From positions 1-9,265 of the forward strand of contig JARKOC010000326.1 of assembly GCA_029975915.1 (NCBI GenBank): DNA of 9,265 nt, read 5' to 3'. Shown here in pieces: positions 6,442 to 9,265 of the stretch (the first letter of the stretch is position 1; every line of letters begins with the position of its first letter). The notes below the pieces were generated by a model. It worked only from the letters and a program-made list of their open reading frames with translations. It was not told the origin of the DNA and made no database searches. A program made the translations under genes and the position numbers. The DNA comes from Bryobacteraceae bacterium (GTDB lineage: Bacteria; Acidobacteriota; Terriglobia; Bryobacterales; Bryobacteraceae).

Positions 6442-6989
6442 CGGCGTCTGATCTCCTCGTAGGCAAGCTGCAACGCGTATCCGCACAGGGTGTGGCCGAT
6501 GGAGCGGGGACTCGGCGCGTCGGCGATGGTCCGTCCCACCATGGAAGCCGCCAGGTAGGGAACATCCGGGCAGCCGCCCCCCGAGACGTTGACGAAGACG
6601 CCGGTTTTCTTGTCGATGGTAAGTTTCATGTTGGCTGCGCGCACCATGAGGTATTCGCCGAAGTCTTTGACCTGAAAGATATCCACCGGCTGGAGAAGCG
6701 GACCGGTTACGGGCACTATCCTCAGAGGCGGCAGCTTCTCCGCTTCCAGAATTCTCAGGATATCCAGTTGCTCGATGAGGGGGAATTCAATCACCAGGTC
6801 ACACCCCTGCCGCACTTGCGGCGGTGGGCCCATGACGCGGATTGTCCAGCCTTCCCTTTTTAGGACCGTTTCCGCCTGGATGACCTCGCCGGTATTCTCA
6901 AACAGGAGAATCCCCCTGTCGCTCTGGTCATCGGCGCAGGGGGTTTCCTTCTTGACCTTGTTGCCCTTCAGAAAATCGAAGAGTGCCAA
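6429..6989 (-). CDS. DUF3343 (putative Se/S carrier-like) protein with extra C-terminal domain
   Basis: This 186-residue protein matches DUF3343 over about residues 26-94. The segments are a strand GILLFENTGEVIQAE, a helix and REGWTIRVMGPPPQV, a cysteine C63 in QGCDLVIEF, and a final LPPLRIVPV. DUF3343 proteins are small and have been linked by gene neighbourhood to selenium use, where they are proposed carriers of Se or S. About 90 further residues form a second region with VNVSGGGCPDVPYLA (C140) and GHTLCGYALQLAYEE (C169) that I do not recognise. The start is TTG 6989: an in-frame TAA lies just upstream, AAAGG is 8 nt before, and no ATG occurs until deep inside. It begins 4 nt after the stop of the CPxP gene and overlaps the next gene by 13 nt. 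It is probably cytosolic. Confidence 0.8.
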   Translation of the reverse strand: MALFDFLKGNKVKKETPCADDQSDRGILLFENTGEVIQAETVLKREGWTIRVMGPPPQVRQGCDLVIEFPLIEQLDILRILEAEKLPPLRIVPVTGPLLQPVDIFQVKDFGEYLMVRAANMKLTIDKKTGVFVNVSGGGCPDVPYLAASMVGRTIADAPSPRSIGHTLCGYALQLAYEEIRRRCSA

Positions 6990-6993
6990 ATCG

Positions 6994-7212
6994 CTAGCCT
7001 TTCTTTATGATAATGATGCAGCCATCAGCCTCGTCGCGGATATCCGCGACATTCCAGCCTTTGCCTGTAGCCGCGCGGCTTACGTTTTCTTTTGCGGTCT
7101 CGTTGTCCACGATAATGCGGATTTCATCCGATTCGCCCGATTTGACGGCAGTCAAGGTCATGAGAACCGGTTGCGGGCAGGAGAGCCCGCGGGCGTCAAC
7201 TGTTATAGCCAT
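6994..7212 (-). CDS. yedF: TusA/YedF-type sulfur/selenium carrier protein (CPxP)
   Basis: This is a 72-residue single-domain member of the TusA/SirA/YedF family. The hallmark GLSCPQPVL (9-17) carries the reactive cysteine C12 in CPxP; TusA proteins bear persulfide here and relay sulfur. The rest fits the small two-layer fold (IRIIVDNETAKENVSRAATGKGW, then DGCIIIIKK). Inside a selD operon next to YedE, the likely cargo is selenium, with YedF as the nearest named type. ATG 7212 has GGGAGG 5 nt upstream, overlapping the yedE stop region, and the gap to yedE is 11 nt. A longer in-frame reading from 7266 would run into yedE and has no ribosome site, so it is not used. C-terminal DUF YedF additions are absent, so it is only the TusA domain. 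Confidence 0.9.
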   Translation of the reverse strand: MAITVDARGLSCPQPVLMTLTAVKSGESDEIRIIVDNETAKENVSRAATGKGWNVADIRDEADGCIIIIKKG

Positions 7213-7223
7213 TGTTGCCTCCC

Positions 7224-8318
7224 TTAAGCAATTCTTTTTCTCATGGTAAAGCCGATGAACAGGCACACCAGCAGCCCTACCGCGACCGCCTGGATGCCGA
7301 AGGGACCGACACCTTTCGGTGTGCTGGCCAAGCCGAAGTTATGGCTGAAGGCGGCGCCGAAAACCATGCCCAGGACGAAAATGGCGGCATCGCCGTCTCC
7401 CTCGCCCGCCAGGAACAGCTGGCGGCCGGGGCAGCCTCCGGCAAGGCAGAAGGCCAGGCCGGAGAGCGCCATGCCGGCGAAGTTCCACAGATGCATGGTG
7501 TGGGCCACGGGCTGTCCCTGGAATCCGGGATGAAACTGCCCAACCAGGAAGTTGAAGACAAAGGCGGTGACGATGAGGGCGATGAACCCGGAGAGGAGGT
7601 GCATCTGCCGGAACAGGACGAAGTCGCGGATTGCGCCCATGGTGCAGAACCGGCTCCTCTGGGCGATAAATCCGATGAGAAGGCCCACGCCAAGGGAGAT
7701 AAGGAGCGGCGCGTGCATGGATCCGGGTCCTTTCAGGCTGTAGAAAAGCACTTCGCTTTTTGCCTGTCCGGGGACCTGCGGGTAGACGAGCATCAGAAAG
7801 AGAAGTCCCGCCATGAGTATGGGGAGCAGAAGGCCGGCCGTGAAATGGGTCTGCTGGGTTCTGCCGAGGGAGTAGCCGTCTTTCAGGAAGAGCGTGCCGA
7901 TCCAGATGCCGAAGGCGAGGCCGGCAAGGCCTATTATGGCGGTGCCGTCACCGCCGGCGAGCCGCAAGGCAGCGCGCCATGGACAGCCGAGAAACACCAG
8001 TGCGCCGATCATGGCGAAAGCGCCGAGCACGAACCGCACCACCGGGGCGGAACCGAGGCGGGGCCGGTATTCCTTGAACATCAGGGCCGCTAGCAAGGAG
8101 CCTAGGACGAAACCGATGATCTCGGGACGGACATACTGTACCACATCGGCCCGGTGAAGGCCGACGGCGCCGGTGATGTCGCGTACGAAACAGGCGACGC
8201 ACACCCCCATGTTGCCCGGGTTCCCCAGTTTCTGCAACAGGGGCGCAAGAATACCGATTACAACACCGACGGCGATGATGCCCCAGCGTCCTGCGAAAAA
8301 ATTCTTTAAACCGGCCAT
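7224..8318 (-). CDS. yedE: YeeE/YedE-family membrane transporter, selenium-cluster type (YedE/FdhT)
   Basis: This 364-residue polytopic inner-membrane protein has about nine to ten hydrophobic segments. It is a double-length YeeE/YedE protein with cysteines in repeated motifs: GVCVACFVRD (C40, C43), FLGCPWRAALRL (C112), SRFCTMGAIRD (C225) and LAGGCPGRQL (C296). The CPWR/CPGR and SRFCxxGAxRD pairs are the usual marks of the family. In the thiosulfate-transporting YeeE from Spirochaeta thermophila such cysteines line the pathway. Members beside selD and CPxP genes are classed with selenium metabolism (the YedE/FdhT type), so uptake of a selenium species is likely but not shown. ATG 8318 has AAGGAGG about 7 nt upstream; an overlapping ATG at 8322 is out of frame and too close to that site. 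It is the first gene of a five-gene operon, with a good promoter upstream. Confidence 0.9.
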   Translation of the reverse strand: MAGLKNFFAGRWGIIAVGVVIGILAPLLQKLGNPGNMGVCVACFVRDITGAVGLHRADVVQYVRPEIIGFVLGSLLAALMFKEYRPRLGSAPVVRFVLGAFAMIGALVFLGCPWRAALRLAGGDGTAIIGLAGLAFGIWIGTLFLKDGYSLGRTQQTHFTAGLLLPILMAGLLFLMLVYPQVPGQAKSEVLFYSLKGPGSMHAPLLISLGVGLLIGFIAQRSRFCTMGAIRDFVLFRQMHLLSGFIALIVTAFVFNFLVGQFHPGFQGQPVAHTMHLWNFAGMALSGLAFCLAGGCPGRQLFLAGEGDGDAAIFVLGMVFGAAFSHNFGLASTPKGVGPFGIQAVAVGLLVCLFIGFTMRKRIA

Positions 8319-8341
8319 GCATTCCTCCTTATTTCATGACG

Positions 8342-8370
8342 TTTACAGCAGTGTGGACTTTCTCTGTCAA
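8342..8370 (-). promoter_or_regulatory. Sigma70-type promoter for the yedE-selD operon
   Basis: Reading the minus strand, TTGACA (8370-8365) is a perfect -35 box. After exactly 17 bp comes TGTAAA (8347-8342), a 4-of-6 match to the -10 box. The predicted start near 8335 leaves a leader of about 17 nt that just accommodates the AAGGAGG ribosome site of yedE. No leader structure or riboswitch fits in so short a leader. Confidence 0.7.
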
Positions 8371-8448
8371 CGCCCCGCTTGTTGCGCTGCAGTCGCTTTC
8401 GCGGGAGAGAAAGAGGGTTTCTTCTGTACCATGGAGTTAAGGCAGTGA

Positions 8449-8473
8449 TGTAAATATATAAGTGATATTTACA
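8449..8473. promoter_or_regulatory. Operator-like palindrome TGTAAATAT-N7-ATATTTACA
   Basis: Two perfect 9-bp arms (8449-8457 and 8465-8473) are separated by 7 bp. It lies about 80 bp upstream of the -35 box of yedE, a suitable place for an activator, and about 165 bp from the fdh stop. The arms are AT-rich and no U-tract follows, so it is unlikely to be a terminator. The bound regulator is unknown, and no regulator gene is in the window. Confidence 0.5.
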
Positions 8474-8594
8474 CTTGGTATTAAATAAGTAACAAATACA
8501 TTTCAGGATGTCGAATTGATAATCTCAATAAAAGCAGCCTGTATTAATCGGATGTTTCGATGTAGTTGTTCCGAGTCCCTCAGAAGAATACGTG

Positions 8595-8625
8595 CCCCGC
8601 CGGGCGCGATGAACGCCCGGCGGGG
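8595..8625 (-). terminator. GC-rich hairpin downstream of the formate dehydrogenase gene
   Basis: Perfect 12-bp arms CCCCGCCGGGCG (8595-8606) and CGCCCGGCGGGG (8614-8625) enclose a 7-nt loop. It lies 13 nt after the fdh stop, the expected place for a transcript end. On the minus strand the following bases (CACGTATTCTTCT) are only moderately U-rich, so it may act as a weak or Rho-assisted terminator or protect the 3' end. The short TTTGT run is on the other strand. Confidence 0.65.
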
Positions 8626-8638
8626 TTTGTAGCGGAGG

Positions 8639-9265
8639 TTACGCGAGTTTTTCCAGCTGAACAGCGCAGATTTTGTACTCGCCCGTCTGGCTGATGGGGT
8701 CGAAGGCGTGTACGGTCAACTCATTGGTGGGAGTCGAGGCGTGGTGGAAGCTCATCCAGATCATGCCCGGCTGCACCTTGTCGGTTACCTGCACACCGGT
8801 GGTAACGCTGCCGCGGCGGGAGGTGACCCGCAGGCGGTCGCCATCGCATACGGACAGGTTTTTCGCGTCCGTGGGATGGACCATGGCCGCCTCTTCCGGC
8901 ACGTACTCCGACAGTGCGCCGGATTGACGGGTAGTGACGTTATAGTGGGACAGGATGCGGCCGGTGGAGAGGAGGAAGGGGTATTCCTCGTCGGGCAGTT
9001 CCGCGGGCGGAATGTGCTCGATACCCTTCAAGAGCCCAAGCCCCCTAGTGAAGGTCTTGGTGTGTAGGATGGCCGTGCCCGGATGGTCGAGGGACGGGCA
9101 GGGCCATTGCAGGCCGGCATTATCAAGGCGTTCGTAATTCATGCCGGAGAAGATGGGGGAGAGGGCTGCCATTTCGTCCCATATTTCGCCCGGCCAGGAG
9201 TACTCCATGGGATACCCCATGCGTTTCGCGATTTCGCAGACGATCCACCAGTCGGGACGGGTGTC
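8639..9265 (-). CDS. fdhA: Formate dehydrogenase catalytic (alpha) subunit, C-terminal part (cut by window edge)
   Basis: The frame is open to the window edge, giving the last 208 residues. Formate dehydrogenases of this type oxidise formate to CO2 (or run the reverse) at a bis-molybdopterin Mo/W site. The visible part begins in the third molybdopterin-oxidoreductase domain (PDWWIVCEIAKRMGY, then GLQWPCP). It continues with the dinucleotide-binding C-terminal domain: STGRILSHYNVTTRQSG (100-116), AAMVHPTDAKNL, DGDRLRVTSRRGS, PGMIWMSFHH (166-175) and HAFDPISQTGEYKICAVQLE. The FHHA..NELT and DP...GEYK pattern fits FdhA/FdhF proteins best. The active-site Sec/Cys and the iron-sulfur domain lie outside the window, so its selenoprotein status cannot be read. 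Any partner genes would be upstream, beyond the edge; the next feature downstream is a hairpin. Confidence 0.88.
   Translation of the reverse strand, partial: DTRPDWWIVCEIAKRMGYPMEYSWPGEIWDEMAALSPIFSGMNYERLDNAGLQWPCPSLDHPGTAILHTKTFTRGLGLLKGIEHIPPAELPDEEYPFLLSTGRILSHYNVTTRQSGALSEYVPEEAAMVHPTDAKNLSVCDGDRLRVTSRRGSVTTGVQVTDKVQPGMIWMSFHHASTPTNELTVHAFDPISQTGEYKICAVQLEKLA

Larger units (their letters stand above)
8319..8638. other. 320-bp intergenic region between the formate dehydrogenase and selenium operons
   Basis: No gene is supported here. It holds, from the fdh side, a terminator-like hairpin (8595-8625), an AT-rich stretch (about 8445-8560) with a palindrome at 8449-8473 and a 5-bp-arm repeat ATTGA/TCAAT (8515-8529), and the yedE promoter (8342-8370). 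Much lower GC than the flanking genes is typical of a regulatory region. Confidence 0.8.

Noticed and set aside
7212..8093. Plus-strand open frame (293 codons) opposite yedE
   Set aside because: Very rich in Gly, Glu, Ala and His with no fold or motif; it is the antisense shadow of a membrane-protein gene.
8431..8448. Tiny plus-strand ORF ATG-GAG-TTA-AGG-CAG-TGA near the yedE promoter
   Set aside because: Five codons, no ribosome site, and it opposes the transcription direction of all genes here.
8515..8529. ATTGA-TAATC-TCAAT as an FNR/CRP-type site
   Set aside because: The arms and spacing do not match TTGAT-N4-ATCAA; 5-bp arms in AT-rich DNA are weak evidence.

Overview
The window is GC-rich bacterial DNA. 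Every gene I can support lies on the minus strand, so transcription runs from high to low coordinates. The gene set is formate dehydrogenase, a selenium-handling cluster with a selenoprotein SelD, and a compact Pst-type ABC transporter. It fits a strictly or mostly anaerobic deltaproteobacterium, most likely Desulfuromonadales (Geobacter and relatives). That taxon is an inference from gene content and style; no rRNA or other taxonomic marker is present.

Layout in order of transcription: (1) 9265-8639, the C-terminal part of a molybdenum/tungsten formate dehydrogenase catalytic subunit cut by the window edge, then a 12-bp GC-rich hairpin at 8595-8625. (2) 8638-8319, an intergenic region with a 9-bp-arm palindrome (8449-8473) and a good sigma70-type promoter (TTGACA, 17 bp, TGTAAA). 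(3) 8318-4487, a tightly packed selenium operon: YedE-type membrane protein, TusA/YedF-type CPxP protein, a DUF3343 protein with an extra C-terminal domain, a ribokinase/YjeF_C-like protein, and selD. (4) 4346-1065, pstS-pstC-pstA-pstB joined by 4-nt stop/start overlaps, followed 21 nt later by a small HAD-like protein (1043-573). (5) 453-1, the N-terminal 151 residues of a xylose-isomerase-like TIM-barrel protein, cut by the window edge.

The main result is in selD. A simple ORF reading would start it at about 5464 and lose the catalytic N-terminus. Read through an in-frame UGA at 5503-5501, the gene starts at ATG 5551. It then encodes a 354-residue SelD with selenocysteine at residue 17 and lysine at residue 20, the canonical active-site positions, and a GC-rich hairpin suited to a bacterial SECIS lies just downstream of the UGA. 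The true ATG overlaps the stop of the upstream kinase-like gene as ATGA, which confirms the start and shows translational coupling.

A consistent functional reading is that YedE brings a selenium or sulfur species into the cell, and the CPxP protein and the DUF3343 protein carry it. SelD makes selenophosphate for selenocysteine, and the neighbouring formate dehydrogenase (often a selenoprotein) is a likely consumer. The least explained members are the kinase-like protein, the second half of the DUF3343 protein, and the odd HAD protein. Whether the Pst-type transporter moves phosphate or another oxyanion cannot be settled from sequence.
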